Counted from the first letter of the stretch, positions 13,601 through 26,930 are shown. The stretch is DNA of 64,000 bases from Megalopta genalis (GCF_051020955.1 NW_027476750.1:81321-145320), one strand, 5' to 3'. Notes: a model not told the origin generated them from the letters alone. Numbers and translations are program-made.

Positions 13601-14265
13601 GGATTTGAAGCTAAGCCGTCTATTTCGCATTGATTAGAAGCGGAATCATGTTTTTCGCTTGAATTTGAAGCTAACACGTTTGTGTCATGTGCAGTTTAAG
13701 CTAAATCATGTATATCACAAGTATTTGAAGCTGAACCATTAGTTTCGCATGAATATTATGCTAAACGATGTGTTTCGAATGAATTTGAAGATAAACCATG
13801 TGTTCCGCATGGATTCGAAAATTAGCATTCTACTTCGCATTGATTTGAAGCTAAATCATGTCTTTCGCATGGATTTGAAGCGATCTCGTTTGGATCGCAT
13901 GCAGTTGAAGCTAAATCATGTATATCACATGTATTTGAAGCTGAACCATTTGATTCGCATGGATTTGAAGATGAGCCTTATTCATCGCATTGATTTGAAG
14001 CTGAATCATGTGTTTCGCATGAATTTGAAGCTAACTCGTTTGTTTCACATGCAGTTGTAGCTAAATCATGTATATCAAAAGTACTTGAAGCTGAACCATT
14101 TTTTTCGCATGAATATTAAGCCAAGACATGTGTTTCGAATGAATTTGAAGCTAAATCATGTGTTTCGCATGGATTTGTAGCTAACACGTTTGTTTCACAT
14201 GCAGTTGAAGCTGAATCATGTATATCACAAGTATTTGAAGCTGGACCATTTGTTTCGCATGAATA

Positions 14266-14964
14266 TTAATCTAAACCATGTGTTTCGAATGAATTTGAAG
14301 CTAAATCTTGTGTTTCGCATGGATTTGAAGCTAACTCGTTTGTTTCACATGCAGTTGAAGCTAAATCATGTATATCAAAAGTATTTGAAGCTGAACTATT
14401 TGTTTCGCATGGATTCGAAGATAAGCCTTCTACTTCGCATTGATTTGAAGCTAAATCATGTCTTTGGCTTGGATTTGAAGCTATCTCGATTGGTTCGCAT
14501 GCAGTTGAAGCTAAATCATGTATATCACATGTATTTGAAGCTAAACCATTTGATTCGCATGGATTTGACGCTGAGCCTTCTACTTCGCAATGATTTGAAG
14601 CTAAATCATGTGTTTCGTATGAATTTGAAGCTAACTCGTTTGTTTCACATGCAGTTGAAGCTAAATCATGTATATGAAAACTATTTGAAGCTGAACTATT
14701 TGTTTCGCATGGATTCGAATATATGCCTTCTACTTCGCACTGATTAGAAGCTAAATCATGTCTTTGGCTTGGATTTGAAGCTATCTCGTTTGGTTCGCAT
14801 GCAGTTGAAGCTAAATCATGTATATCACATGTATTTGAAGCTAAACCATTTGATACACATGGATTTGACGCTGAGCCTTCTACTTCGTATTGACTTGAAG
14901 CTGACTCATGTGTTTCGCATGGATTTAAATCTAGCTCATTTGTTTTGCATGCAGTTGAAGCCAA
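14266..14964 (-). other. Minus-strand open frame, 232 residues, 10-residue Cys repeat; probably not a gene
   Basis: Runs through several subfamily II HORs in the frame that translates as LASNPCETHD, LASNQCEVEG, LASNTCDIHD and LASTACETNE, a 50-residue higher period. The start is simply a chance ATG in place of a Leu codon; ATG is rare in this frame, so start-to-stop calls undercount it. No domain is recognised. It ends at a stop like the other minus frames of the array. I infer an incidental frame, with a decayed repeat-protein gene as the alternative. Confidence 0.12.
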
Positions 14965-15064
14965 ATCATGTATAACACTAATATTTGAAGCTAAACCATG
15001 TCATTCGCATGGATTTGAAGCTAACCCATCTACTTCGCATTGATTTGGGGGTAAATCATGTGCT

Positions 15065-16469
15065 TCGCATGGATTTGAAGCTAACTCGTTTGTTTCCCAT
15101 GCTGTTGAAGCAACATCATATATATCGCAAGTATTTGAAGTTAAACCATTTGTTTCGCTTGGATTAGAAGATCAGCCTTCTCCTTCGCATTGATTTGAAG
15201 CTAAATCATGTGTTTCGCATGGATTTGAAGCTAAATCATGTGTTTCGCATGGATTTGAAGCTAAATCATGTGTTTCGCATGGATTTGAAGCTAAATCGTT
15301 TGTTTTGCATGCTGTTGGAGCTACATCATATCTATCACAAGTATTGGCAGTTAAATCATTTGTTTCGCTTGGATTCGGAGATCGGCCTTCTCCTTCGCAT
15401 TGATTTGAAGCTAAATCATGTGTTTCGCATGGATTTGAAGCTAAATCATGTGGTTCGCATGGGATTTGAGGCTAACTCGTTTGTATCGCCTGCATTTCAA
15501 GCTAAATCATGTATATCACAAGTATTTGAAGTTAAGCCATTTGTTTCGAATGGATTCGAAGATAAGCGTTCTACTTCGCATTGATTTGAAGCTAAATCAT
15601 TTGATTCACTTGGATTTGTGGCTAACTCATTTGTTTCGCATGCATTTGCCAAATCATGTATATCACAAATATTTGAAGCTAAACCATTTGTTTCGCATTG
15701 ATTCGAAGATAACCCTTCTACTTCGCATTGATTTGAAGCTAACTCGTTTGTTTCGCATGCTGTTGAAGCTAAATCATGTATATCAGAAGTATTTGAAGCG
15801 AAACCATTTGTTTCGCATGGATTCGAAGATCAGCCTTCTACTTCGCATTGATTTGAAGCTAAATCCTATGTTTCGCATGGATTTGAAGCTAATTCGTTTG
15901 TATCGCCTGCATTTGAAGCTAAATCATGTATATCACAAGTACTTGATGCTGGCCCATTTGTTTCGCTTGGATTCGAAGGCCAGCCTTCTACTTCGCAATG
16001 ATTTGAAGCTAAATCATGTGTTTCGCATGGATTTGAAGCTAAATCATGTGTTTCTTATGGATTTGAAGCTAACTCGTTTGTATCGCCTGCATTTCAAGCT
16101 AAATCATGTATATCACAAGTATTTGAAGCTAAGCCATTTGTTTCGAATGGATTCGAAGATAAGCGTTCTACTTCGCATTGATTTGAAGCTAAATCATTTG
16201 ATTCACTTGGACTTGTGGCTAACTCATTTGTTTCGCATGCATTTGCCAAATCATGTATATCACAAATATTTGAAGCTAAACCGTTTGTTTCGCATTGATT
16301 CGAAGATTACCCTTCTACTTCGCATTGATTTGAAGCTAACTCGTTTGTTTCGCATGCTGTTGAAGCTAAATCATGTATATCACAAGTATTTGAAGCGAAA
16401 CCATTTGTTTCGCATGGATTCGAAGATCAGCCTTCTACTTCGCATTGATTTGAAGCTAAATCCTATGTT
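15065..16469. repeat. 1,405-bp tandem duplication, copy 1
   Basis: Followed directly by a second copy at offset 1,405 bp; the match runs on to about 16,490 against 17,895. I saw only a few differences, such as ATATCAGAAG here against ATATCACAAG, and GAAGATTACC against GAAGATAACC. The length equals 47 monomers (1,410) minus two 3-bp deletions plus one inserted G, all visible in the sequence. Within the copy, about 15,470-15,890 is itself repeated at about 16,067-16,487 (offset 597). Confidence 0.9.
15194..15283. repeat. Three identical A monomers in a row
   Basis: Three consecutive 30-bp A units (15,194-15,223, 15,224-15,253, 15,254-15,283) are identical by eye, ending each time in TTTCGCATGGA. 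The normal A-B-C-D-E order would place one A every 150 bp. The same triplet occurs at 16,599-16,688 in the second copy of the 1,405-bp duplication. This is a local single-monomer expansion older than the larger duplication. Confidence 0.9.
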
Positions 16470-16572
16470 TCGCATGGATTTGAAGCTAACTCGTTTGTTT
16501 CCCATGCTGTTGAAGCAACATCATATATATCGCAAGTATTTGAAGTTAAACCATTTGTTTCGCTTGGATTAG
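15448..16572 (+). other. Plus-strand open frame, 374 residues; probably not a gene
   Basis: The frame translates the array as LKLNHVFRMD-type decapeptides with a 50-residue super-period. Its ATG follows an inserted G in CATGGGATTTGAGG, which switches the array into this frame. Most of it is duplicated inside the 764-residue frame starting at 16,853. The product would be rich in Leu, Lys, Arg, His and Asn, with no signal peptide or recognised domain. I regard it as a consequence of stop-free monomers. Confidence 0.1.
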
Positions 16573-17874
16573 AAGATCAGCCTTCTCCTTCGCATTGATT
16601 TGAAGCTAAATCATGTGTTTCGCATGGATTTGAAGCTAAATCATGTGTTTCGCATGGATTTGAAGCTAAATCATGTGTTTCGCATGGATTTGAAGCTAAA
16701 TCGTTTGTTTTGCATGCTGTTGGAGCTACATCATATCTATCACAAGTATTGGCAGTTAAATCATTTGTTTCGCTTGGATTCGGAGATCGGCCTTCTCCTT
16801 CGCATTGATTTGAAGCTAAATCATGTGTTTCGCATGGATTTGAAGCTAAATCATGTGGTTCGCATGGGATTTGAGGCTAACTCGTTTGTATCGCCTGCAT
16901 TTCAAGCTAAATCATGTATATCACAAGTATTTGAAGTTAAGCCATTTGTTTCGAATGGATTCGAAGATAAGCGTTCTACTTCGCATTGATTTGAAGCTAA
17001 ATCATTTGATTCACTTGGATTTGTGGCTAACTCATTTGTTTCGCATGCATTTGCCAAATCATGTATATCACAAATATTTGAAGCTAAACCATTTGTTTCG
17101 CATTGATTCGAAGATAACCCTTCTACTTCGCATTGATTTGAAGCTAACTCGTTTGTTTCGCATGCTGTTGAAGCTAAATCATGTATATCACAAGTATTTG
17201 AAGCGAAACCATTTGTTTCGCATGGATTCGAAGATCAGCCTTCTACTTCGCATTGATTTGAAGCTAAATCCTATGTTTCGCATGGATTTGAAGCTAATTC
17301 GTTTGTATCGCCTGCATTTGAAGCTAAATCATGTATATCACAAGTACTTGATGCTGGCCCATTTGTTTCGCTTGGATTCGAAGGCCAGCCTTCTACTTCG
17401 CAATGATTTGAAGCTAAATCATGTGTTTCGCATGGATTTGAAGCTAAATCATGTGTTTCTTATGGATTTGAAGCTAACTCGTTTGTATCGCCTGCATTTC
17501 AAGCTAAATCATGTATATCACAAGTATTTGAAGCTAAGCCATTTGTTTCGAATGGATTCGAAGATAAGCGTTCTACTTCGCATTGATTTGAAGCTAAATC
17601 ATTTGATTCACTTGGACTTGTGGCTAACTCATTTGTTTCGCATGCATTTGCCAAATCATGTATATCACAAATATTTGAAGCTAAACCGTTTGTTTCGCAT
17701 TGATTCGAAGATAACCCTTCTACTTCGCATTGATTTGAAGCTAACTCGTTTGTTTCGCATGCTGTTGAAGCTAAATCATGTATATCACAAGTATTTGAAG
17801 CGAAACCATTTGTTTCGCATGGATTCGAAGATCAGCCTTCTACTTCGCATTGATTTGAAGCTAAATCCTATGTT
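16470..17874. repeat. 1,405-bp tandem duplication, copy 2
   Basis: Near-identical repeat of 15,065-16,469. The copies share the short monomers in which TTTGAAGCTAAATC has become TTTGCCAAATC (starting near 17,046 and 17,643, against 15,641 and 16,238), and the extra G in CATGGGATTTGAGG. Related but more diverged material continues to about 19,150 and recurs near 19,380-19,960, so this unit has been used several times. Confidence 0.9.
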
Positions 17875-19147
17875 TCGCATGGATTTGAAGCTAATTCGTT
17901 TGTATCGCCTGCATTTGATGCTAAATCATGTATATCACAAGTACTTGATGCTGACCCATTTGTTTCGCTTGGATTCGAAGGCCAGCCTTCTACTTCGCAA
18001 TGATTTGAAGCTTAATCATGTGTTTCGTATGGATTTGAAGCTAAACCATGTGTTTCGCATGGATTTGAAGCTAACTCGTTTGTTTCGCATGCAGTTGAAG
18101 CTAAATCATGTATATCACAAGTATTTGAAGCTAAGCCATTTGTTTCGCATGGATTCGAAAATAAGCGTTCTAGTTCGCAGTGATTTGATTCTAAATCATG
18201 TTTTTCGCTTGGATTTAAAGCTAACTCGTTTGTTTCGCCTGGATTTGAAGATAAACCGTGTATATCGCAAGTATTTGGTGCTAAACCATTTGTTTCGCTT
18301 GGATTCGAAGATCAGCCTTCTCCTTCGCATTGATTTGAAGCTAAATCATGTGCTTCGCATGGATTTGAAGCTAACTCGTTTGTTTCGCATGCTGTTGAAG
18401 CTAAATCATGTATATCACAAGTATTTGAAGCGAAACCATTTGTTTCGCATGGATTCGAAGATCAGCCTTCTACTTCGCATTGATTTGAAGCTAAATCCTA
18501 TGTTTCGCATGGATTTGAAGCTAATTCGTTTGTATCGCCTGCATTTGAAGCTAAATCATGTATATCACAAGTACTTGATGCTGACCCATTTGTTTCGCTT
18601 GGATTCGAAGGCCAGCCTTCTACTTCGCAATGATTTGAAGCTAAATCATGTGTTTCGTATGGATTTGAAGCTAAATCATGTGTTTCTTATGGATTTGAAG
18701 CTAACTCGTTTGTTTCGCATGCTGTTGAAGCTACATCATATCTATCACAAGTATTTGAAGTTAAATCATTTGTTTCGCTTGGATTCGGAGATCAGCCTTC
18801 TCCTTCGCATTGATTTGATGCTAAATCGTGTGTTTCGCATGGATTTGAAGCTAAATCATGTGGTTCGCATGGATTTGAAGCTAATTCGCTTGTATCGCCT
18901 GCATTTGAAGCTAAATCATGTATATCACAAGTATTTGAAGCTAAGCCATTTGTTTCGCGTGGATTCGAAGATAAGCCTTCTACTTCGCTTTGATTTGAAA
19001 CTAAATCATGTGATTCACTTGGATATGTGGCTAACTCATTTGTTTCGCATTCATTTGCCAAATCATGTATATCACAAATATTTGAAGCTAAACCATTTGA
19101 TTCGCATGGATTTGAAGGTAAGCCTTCTACTTCGCATTGATTTGTAG
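16853..19147 (+). other. Longest open frame in the window, 764 residues; probably not a gene
   Basis: A single plus-strand frame across about 76 monomers of subfamily II. It translates as decapeptides such as LKLNHVYHKY, LKLNHLFRMD, SKISLLLRID and LKLTRLFRMQ in a 50-residue order. Two units per 1,405-bp block are shortened by one residue (LPNHVYHKY), the result of an in-frame 3-bp deletion. It starts at an ATG created next to an inserted G and ends at TAG in a variant TTTGTAGCTG monomer. No domain, signal peptide or convincing membrane pattern is seen. Length alone is weak evidence because two of the six frames of the monomer lack stops. What keeps it on the list is that indels here are mostly multiples of three. 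Confidence 0.15.
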
Positions 19148-19914
19148 CTGAATCATGTGTTTCGCATGGATTGAGAGCTAACTCGTTTGTTTCGCATGGA
19201 TTTGAAGCTAAATCGAGTATATCTCAAGTATTTGATGCTAAACCATTTGTTTCGCATGGATTCGAAGATAAGCCTGCTACTTCGCATTGATTTGATGCTA
19301 AATCATGTGTTTCGCATGGATTTGAAGCTAACTCGTTTGTTTCGCATGCAGTTGAAGCTAAATCATGTATATCATAAAGTACTTGATGCTGACCCATTTG
19401 CTTCGCTTGGATTCGAAGGCCAGCCTTCTACTTCGCAATGATTTGAAGCTAAATCATGTGTTTCGTATGGATTTGAAGCTAAATCATGTGTTTCGCATGG
19501 ATTTGAAGCTAAATCGTTTGTTTTGCATGCTGTTGAAGCTACATCATATCTATCACAAGTATTTGCAGTTAAATCATTTGTTTCGCTTGGATTCGGAGAT
19601 CGGCCTTCTCCTTCGCATTGATTTGAAGCTAAATCGTGTGTTTCGCATGGATTTGAAGCTAAATCATGTGGTTCGCATGGGATTTGAGGCTAACTCGTTT
19701 GTATCACCTGCATTTCAAGCTAAATCATGTATATCACAAGTATTTGAAGTTAAGCCATTTGTTTCGAATGGATTCGAAGATAAGAGTTCTACTTCGCATT
19801 GATTTGAAGCTAAATCCTATGTTTCGCATGGATTTGAAGCTAATTCGTTTGTGTCGCCTGCATTTGAAGCTAAATCATGTATATCACAAGTACTTGATGC
19901 AGACCCAATTGTTT

Positions 19915-20690
19915 CGAATGGATTCGAAGATAAGCGTTCTACTTCGCATTGATTTGAAGCTTAATCTTGTCTTTCGCATGGATTTGAAGCTCACTCGGAT
20001 GTATCGCATGCAGTTGAAGCTATATCATTTATATTACAAGTATTTGAAGCTAAACCATTTGTTTCGCGTGGATTCGAAAATCTGCCTTCTACTTTGCATT
20101 GATTTATATCTAAATCATGTGTTTCGCATGGATTTGAAACTAACTCGTTTGTTTCGCATGCAGTTGATGCTAACTCATGTATATGACAAGTACTTGAAGC
20201 TAAACATTTCTGATTAGCATGGGTTTGAAGCTAAGCCTTGTACTTCGCAACGATTTGAAGCTAAATCATGTGTTTCGCTTGGATTTGAATCAAACTCGTT
20301 TGTTTCGCATGCAGTTGAAGCTAAATCATGTATATTACAAATAGTTGAAGCTAATCCATTTGTTTCGCTTTGATTTGATGATAAGCCTTCAACTCCTCAT
20401 TGATTTGAAGCTAAATAATGTTTCGCATGGGTTTGAAGCAAACTCGTTTGTTTCGCATGCAATTGAAGCTGAATCTTGTATATTACAAGTAGTTGAAGCT
20501 AATCCACCTGTTTCGCATTGATTTGAAGCTATGCCTTCAACTTCGCATTGATTTGGAGCTAAATCATGTTTTTCGCATGGATTTGATGCTAACTCGGTTG
20601 TTTCGCATGCAGTTGGTGCTAAATCATGTATATTACAAGTATTTGAAGGTAAACCATTTGTTTCGCATGGATTCGAAAATCAGCCTTCTA
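19915..20690. repeat. About 0.78-kb segment duplicated 7.2 kb downstream
   Basis: Matches 27,153-27,928 at offset 7,238 bp, including the unusual TTTCTGATTAGCATGG unit and a shortened AAATAATGTTTCGCATGG unit. The adjoining part, about 20,508-20,755, matches about 28,046-28,293 at offset 7,538 bp. The two offsets differ by exactly 300 bp, that is, two HOR units. Confidence 0.8.
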
Positions 20691-23600
20691 CTTCGAATTG
20701 ATTTGTAGCTAAATCATGTGTTTCTCATGGATTTGAAGCTAACTTGTTTGTTTCGCATGCAGTTGCAGCTAAATCATGTATATCACAAGTATTTGAAGCT
20801 AATCCATTTGTTTCGCATGGATTCGAAGATAAGCCTTCCAATTCGCATTCATTTGAAGCTAAATCATGTGTTTCGCAGGGATTTGAAGCTAACTCGTTTG
20901 TCTCGCATGCAGTTGAAGCTATATCATGTATATCACAAGTATTTGAAGCTAAACTATTCGTTTCGCATGGATTTGAAACTAAGCCTTCCACATCGCATTG
21001 ATTTGAAGCTAAATAATGTGTTTCGCGTGGGTTTGAAGCTAACTCGTTTGTTTCGCGTGCAGTTGAAGATAAATCGTGTATATCACAAGTATTTGAAGCT
21101 AAACCATTTGTTTCGCATCGATTCAAAGATAAGCCTTCTACTTCGCACTGATTTGAAGCTAAATCATATGTATCGCATGGATTTGATGCTAACTCGTTTG
21201 TTTTCGCATGCAGTCCAAGCTAAATCATGTGTATTGCAAGTATTTGAAGCTAAACCATTTGTTTCGCATGGATTCAAAGATAAGCCTTCTACTTCGCACT
21301 GATTTGAAGCTAAATCATGTACTTCGCATGGATTTGAATCTAGCTCATTTGTTTTGCATGCAGTTGAAGCAAAGTCATGTATAAAACAAGTATTTGAAGC
21401 TAATCCATTTGTTTCGCGTGGATTTGAAGCTAAGCCTTGTACTTCGCATTGATTTGAAGCTAAATCTTGTCTTTCCATGGATTTGAAGCTCACTCGGATG
21501 TTTCGCATGCAGTTGAAGCTATATCATGTATATTACAAGTATTTGAAGCTAAACCATTTGTTTCGCGTGGATTCGAAAATCTGCCTTCTACTTCGCATTG
21601 ATTTATAGCTAAATCATGTGTTTCGCATGGATTTGAAGCTAAACCATGTGTTTCGCATGGATTTGAAGCTAACTCGTTTTTTTCGCATGCAGTTGAAGCT
21701 AAATCATGTATATCACAAGTATTTGAAGTTAAACCATTTCTTTCACATGCATTTGAAACCAAGCCTTCTACTTCGCATTGATTTGAAGCTGAATAATGTG
21801 TTTCGCATGGATTTGAAGCCAACTCGGTTGTTTCGCATGCAGTTGAAGCTATATCATGTATATTACAAGTATTTGAAGCTAACTAGGTTGTTTCGCATGC
21901 AGTTGAAGCTATATCATGTATATTACAAGTATTTGAAGCTAAACCATTTGTTTCGCTTGGATTAGAAGATGTGCCTTCAACTTCGCATTGATTTGAAGCT
22001 AAATAATGTGTTTCACATGGGTTTGAAGCTAACTCGTTTGTTTCGCATGCAGTTGAATCTAAATCATGTATATCACAAGTATTTGAAGCTAAACCGTTTC
22101 CTTCGCATGCATTTGAAACTAAGCCTTCTACTTCGCATTGATTTGAAGCTAAATAATGTGTTTCGCATGGGTTTGAAACTAACTCGTTTGTTTCGCATGC
22201 AGTAGAAGTTAAATCGTGTATATCACAAGTATTTGAAGCTAAACCATTTGTTCCGCATCGATTCAAAGATAAACCTTCTACTTCGCACTGATTTGAAGCC
22301 AAATCATATGTATCGCATGGATTTCATGCTAACTCGTTTGTTTTCGCATGCAGTTCAAGCTAAATCATGTGTATTGCAAGTATTTGAAGCTAAACCATTT
22401 GTTTCGCATGGATTCGAAAATCAGCTTTCTACTTCGCATTGATTTGTAGCTAAATCATGTGTTTCGGATGGATTTGAGACAAACTCGTTTGTTTCGGCTG
22501 CATTTGAAGCTATATCATGTATACCACAAGTATTTGAAGCTAATCCATTTGCTTCGCATGGATTCGAATATAAGCCTTCTACTTCGCATTGATTTGAAGC
22601 TAAATCATGTACTTCGCATGGATTTGAATCTAGCTCATTTGTTTTCCATGCAGTTGAAGCAAAGTCATGTATAAAACAAGTATTTGAAGCTAATCCATTT
22701 GTTTCGCATGGTTTTGAAGCTAAGCCTTATACTTCTCATTGATTTGAAGCTAATTCTTGTCTTTCGCATGGATTTGAAGCTCACTCGGATGTTTCGCATA
22801 CAGTTGAAGCTATATCATGTATAATACAAGTATTTGAAGCTAAACCTTTCTGATTAGCATGGATTTGAAGCTAAGCCTTCTACTTCGCATTGATTTGAAT
22901 ATAAACCACGTGTTTCGCGAGGGTTTGAAGCAAACTCGTTTGTTTCGCATGCAGTTGTTGCAAAATCATGTATATCACAAGTACTTGAAGATAAACCTTT
23001 CTGATTAGCATGGATTTGAAGCTAAGCCTTCTACTTCGCATTGATTTGAAGCTAAATCATGTGTTTCGCTTGTATTTGAATCTAACTCGTTTGTTTCGCA
23101 TGCAGTTGAAGCTTAATCATGTATATTACAAGTAGTTGAAGCTAATCCACTTGTTTCGCATTGATTTGAAGCTATGCCTTCAACTTCGCATTGATTTGGA
23201 GCTAAATAATGTGTTTCGCATCGGTTTGAAGCTAACTCGTTTGTTTCGTATGCAGTTGATGCAAAATCATGTATATCACAAGTACTTGAAGCTAAACATT
23301 TCTGATTAGCATGGATTTGAAGCTAAGCTTTCTACTTCGCATTGATTTGATGCTAAATCATGTGTTTCGCTTGGATTTGAATCTAACTCGTTTGTTTCAC
23401 ATGCAGTTGGAGCTAAATCATGTATATCACAAGCATTTGAAGCTAAACCTTTCTGATTCGTCTGGATTCGAAAATAAGCCTTCTACTTCCCATTGATTTG
23501 CAGCTAAATCATGTGTTTCGCATGGATTTGAATCTAACTCGTTTGTTTCGCATGCAGTTGATGCTAACTCATGTAAATGACAAGTACTTGAAGCTAAACA

Positions 23601-23829
23601 TTTCTGATTAGCATGGGTTTGAAGCTAAGCCTTGTACTTCGCAATGATTTGAAGCTAAATCATGTGTTTCGCTTGGATTTGAAACAAACTCGTTTGTTTC
23701 GCATGCAGTTGAAGCTAAATCATGTATATTACAAGTAGTTGAAGCTAATCCATTTGTTTCGCTTTGATTTGATGATAAGCCTTCAACTCCTCATTGATTT
23801 GAAGCTAAATAATGTGTTTCGCATGGGTT

Positions 23830-26310
23830 TGAAGCCAACTCGTTTGTTTCGCATGCAATTGAAGCTGAATCTTGTAAATCACAAGTAATTGAACCTAAAC
23901 CATTTGTTTCGCATGGATTCGAAAATCAGCCTTCTACTTCGCATTGATTTGAAGCTAAATCATGTATTTCGCATGGATTTGAATCTAGCTCATTTGTTTT
24001 GCATGCAGTTGAAGCAATGTCATCTAAAAAACAAGTATTTGAAGCTAATCCATTTGTTTCGCATGGATTTGATGCTAACTCGGTTGTTTCGCATGCAGTT
24101 GAAGCTGTATCATGTATATTACAAGTATTTGAAGCTAAACCATTTGTTTCGCATGCATTCGAAAATCAGCCTTCTACTTCGCATTGAGTTATAGCTAAAT
24201 CATGTGTTTCGCATGGATTTGAAGCTAACTCGTTTGTTTCGCATGCAGTTGCAGCTAAATCATGTATATTACAAGTATATGAAGCTAAACCATTTATTTC
24301 GCATGGATTCGAAAATCAGCCTTCTACTTCCGATTGATTCGTAGCTAAATCATGTGTTTCGCATGGATTTGAAGCTAACTCGTTCGTTTCGCATGCAGTT
24401 GAAGCTAAATCATGTATCTTACAAGTAGTTGAAGCTAATCCATTTGTTTCGCATTGATTTGAAGCTATGCCTTCAACTTCGCATTGATTTGAATCTAAAT
24501 AATGTGTTTCGCTTGGATTTGAATCTAACTCGTTTGTTTCGCATGCAGTTGAATCTAAATCATGTATAAAACAATTATTAGAAGCTAAGCTATCCGTTTC
24601 GCATGGATTTGAACTGAACCTTCTACTTTGCATTGATTTGACGCTAAATCTTGTCTTTCGCTTGGATTTGAAGCTAACTCGGTTGTTTCGTCATGCAGTT
24701 GAAGCTGTATCATGTATATTACAAGTATTTGAATCTAAAGCATTTGTTTCGCATGGATTTGATGCTGAGCCTTCTACTTCGTATCGATTTGAAGTTAAAT
24801 GATATGTATCGCATGGATTTTGAAGCTAACTCGTTTGATTCGTCAGCATTTGTAGCTATATCACTTACATCCCAAGTGTTTGAAGCTAGATCATTTGTTT
24901 CGCATGGATTTGAATCTAAACCTTCTACATCGCATTGATTTGAAGCTGAATCATGTGATTCGCTTGGATTTGAAACTAACTCGTTTGATTCGGCTGCATT
25001 TGAAGCTATATCACTTATATCCCAATTGTTTGAAGCTAAATCATTTGTTTCGCATAGATTTGTATGTAAACCATCTACATCGCATTGCTTTGAAGCTAAG
25101 CCTTCTACTTCGCATCGATTTGAAGCTTAATCATGTGTTTTGCATGGATTTGAAGCTAACTCGTTAGTTTCGACGGCATTTGAAGTTATATCACTTATAT
25201 CGCAAGTATCTGAATCTAAAGCATTTGTTTCGCATAGATTTGAAGCTGAGCCTTCTACTTCGTATCGATTTGAAGTTAAATGATATGTATCGCATGGATT
25301 TTGAAGCTAACTCGTTTGATTCGTCAGCATTTGAAGCTACATCACTTACATCCCAAGTGTTTGAAGCTAAATCATTTATTTCGCATGGATTAGAAGCTAA
25401 AACTTCTGCATCGCATTGATTTGAAGCTAAATCACGTGTTTCACTTGGATACGAAGCTAACCCGCTTGTTTCTCGTTCATTTGAAGCTATATCACTTATA
25501 TCGCATGTATATGATGCTAAATCATTTATGTCGCATGGATTTGAAGCTAAACCTTCTACATCGTCTTGATTTGAAGCAAAACCCTCTACATGGCATTAAT
25601 TTAAAGCTAAACCATCTACATCGCATTGCTTTGAAGCTAAGCCTTCTACTTCGCATCGATTTGAAGCAAAATCATGTGTTTTGCATGGATTTGATGCTAA
25701 CTCGTTTGCTTCCCCTGCATTTGAAGCTATATCAGTTATATCGCAAGTATCTGATGCTAAATCATTTATTTTGCATGGAATTGAAGATAAATCTTCTACA
25801 TCGCATTGATATCCAGCTTAATCATGTGTTTCGCATGGATTTGAAGCTAACTCGTTAGTTTCGCCAGAATTTGCAGCTATATTACTTATATCGCAAGTAT
25901 CTGAACCTAAATCATTCGTTTCGCATCGATTTGAAGCTAAGCCTTCTGCTTCCTATCGATTTGAAGCTAAATGATATGTATCGCATGGATTTCCAAGCTA
26001 ACTCGATAGATTCGTCTGCATTTTAGGCTATATCACTTACATCGCAAGTGTTTGAATGTAACTCATTTATTTCGCATGGATTTGAAGCTAAGCCTTCCAA
26101 TTAGCATTGATTTGAAGCTAAATCATGTGTTTCGCTTGGATTTAAAGCTAAGCCTTCTACTTCGCATTGATTTGCTGCTAAATCATGTGTTTCGGATGGA
26201 TTTGAAGCTAACTCGTTTGTTTCGCATGCAGTTGAAGCTAAGTCATGTATATCACAAGTATTTGAATCTAAACATTTTGTTTCGCATGGATTTGAAGTTA
26301 AGCCTTCTAC
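23830..26310. repeat. About 2.4-kb duplicated segment (partner 28,423-30,830)
   Basis: The pair spans a switch from subfamily II to subfamily I near 24,770 and 29,420, so the junction itself was copied. Offsets step from 4,593 to 4,653 and then to 4,532 bp. The first step is a visible 60-bp tandem duplication (B plus C) in the second copy around 28,676-28,795. The second step removes about four monomers. Confidence 0.85.
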
Positions 26311-26930
26311 TTCGCATTGATTTGAAGCTAAATCATGTGCTTCGCATGGATTTGAATCTTACTCGTTTGTTTCGCCTACATTTGAAGCTAGATCATGTTT
26401 ATCACAAGTATCAAAAGGTAAGCCAATTGTTTCGTTAGAATATGTAGCTAAACCATGTGTTTCGCATGAATTTGAAGCTAAATCTTGTGTTTCGCATGGA
26501 TTTGATGCTAACTCGTTTGTTTCCCCTGCATTTGAAGCTACATCACTTATATCGCAAAGTATCTGAAGCTAAATCATTTGTTTCGCATGGATTTGAAGCT
26601 AAGCCTTCGACTTCGCACTGATTTGGAGCTAGATCATGTTATTCGCTTGGATTTGAAGCTAACTCGTTTGTTTCGGCTGCATTTGAAGCTATATCACTTA
26701 TATCTAAAGTGTTTGAAGCTAAATCATTTGTTTCGCATGGATTTTAAGCTAAACCTTCTACATCGCATTGATTTCAAGCTTAATGATGTATTTCACTTGG
26801 ATTTGAAGCTAAACCTTCTAAATCGCATTGATTTGAAGCTAAATCATTGGTTTCGCATGGATTTGAAGCTAAACCTTCTACATCCCATTGATTTGCTGCT
26901 AAATCATGGGTTTCACATGGATTTGAAGCT
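24770..26930. repeat. Mainly HOR subfamily I, with a short II patch
   Basis: Subfamily I markers (TCAGCATTT, TATATCACTTACATCCC) return at about 24,770. A short run with CGCATGCAGTTG and ATATCACAAGTA, typical of II, lies at about 26,200-26,410, and subfamily I resumes to about 26,930. Monomers with altered order and an unusual string of AAACCATCTACATCGC and AAACCCTCTACATGGC units lie near 25,550-25,640. No gene is seen. Confidence 0.7.

Larger units (their letters stand above)
10609..24770. repeat. HOR subfamily II, main block
   Basis: In this block the B monomer ends CGCATGCA, the C monomer begins GTTGAAGCTA and reads ATGTATATCACAAGTA, D reads AAACCATTTG, and E begins TTCGAAGATAAG. The 150-bp order A-B-C-D-E is otherwise the same as in subfamily I. 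Between about 19,950 and 24,650 a further variant is common in which C reads ATGTATATTACAAG and D ends with TTTCTGATTAGCATGG. The block has few frameshifting indels between about 15,450 and 19,150, which is why the longest open frame of the window lies there. Confidence 0.85.

Noticed and set aside
16853..19147. A giant repeat-protein gene on the plus strand
   Set aside because: The frame is stop-free in each monomer, so length is expected. It opens and closes at random variants and shows no domain, signal peptide or codon-position signal. Kept only as a low-confidence open frame.
20205..20225. TTTCTGATTAGCATGG units as possible insertion boundaries
   Set aside because: They sit at normal D-monomer positions with intact monomers on both sides and recur in several copies; they are sequence variants, not insertions.
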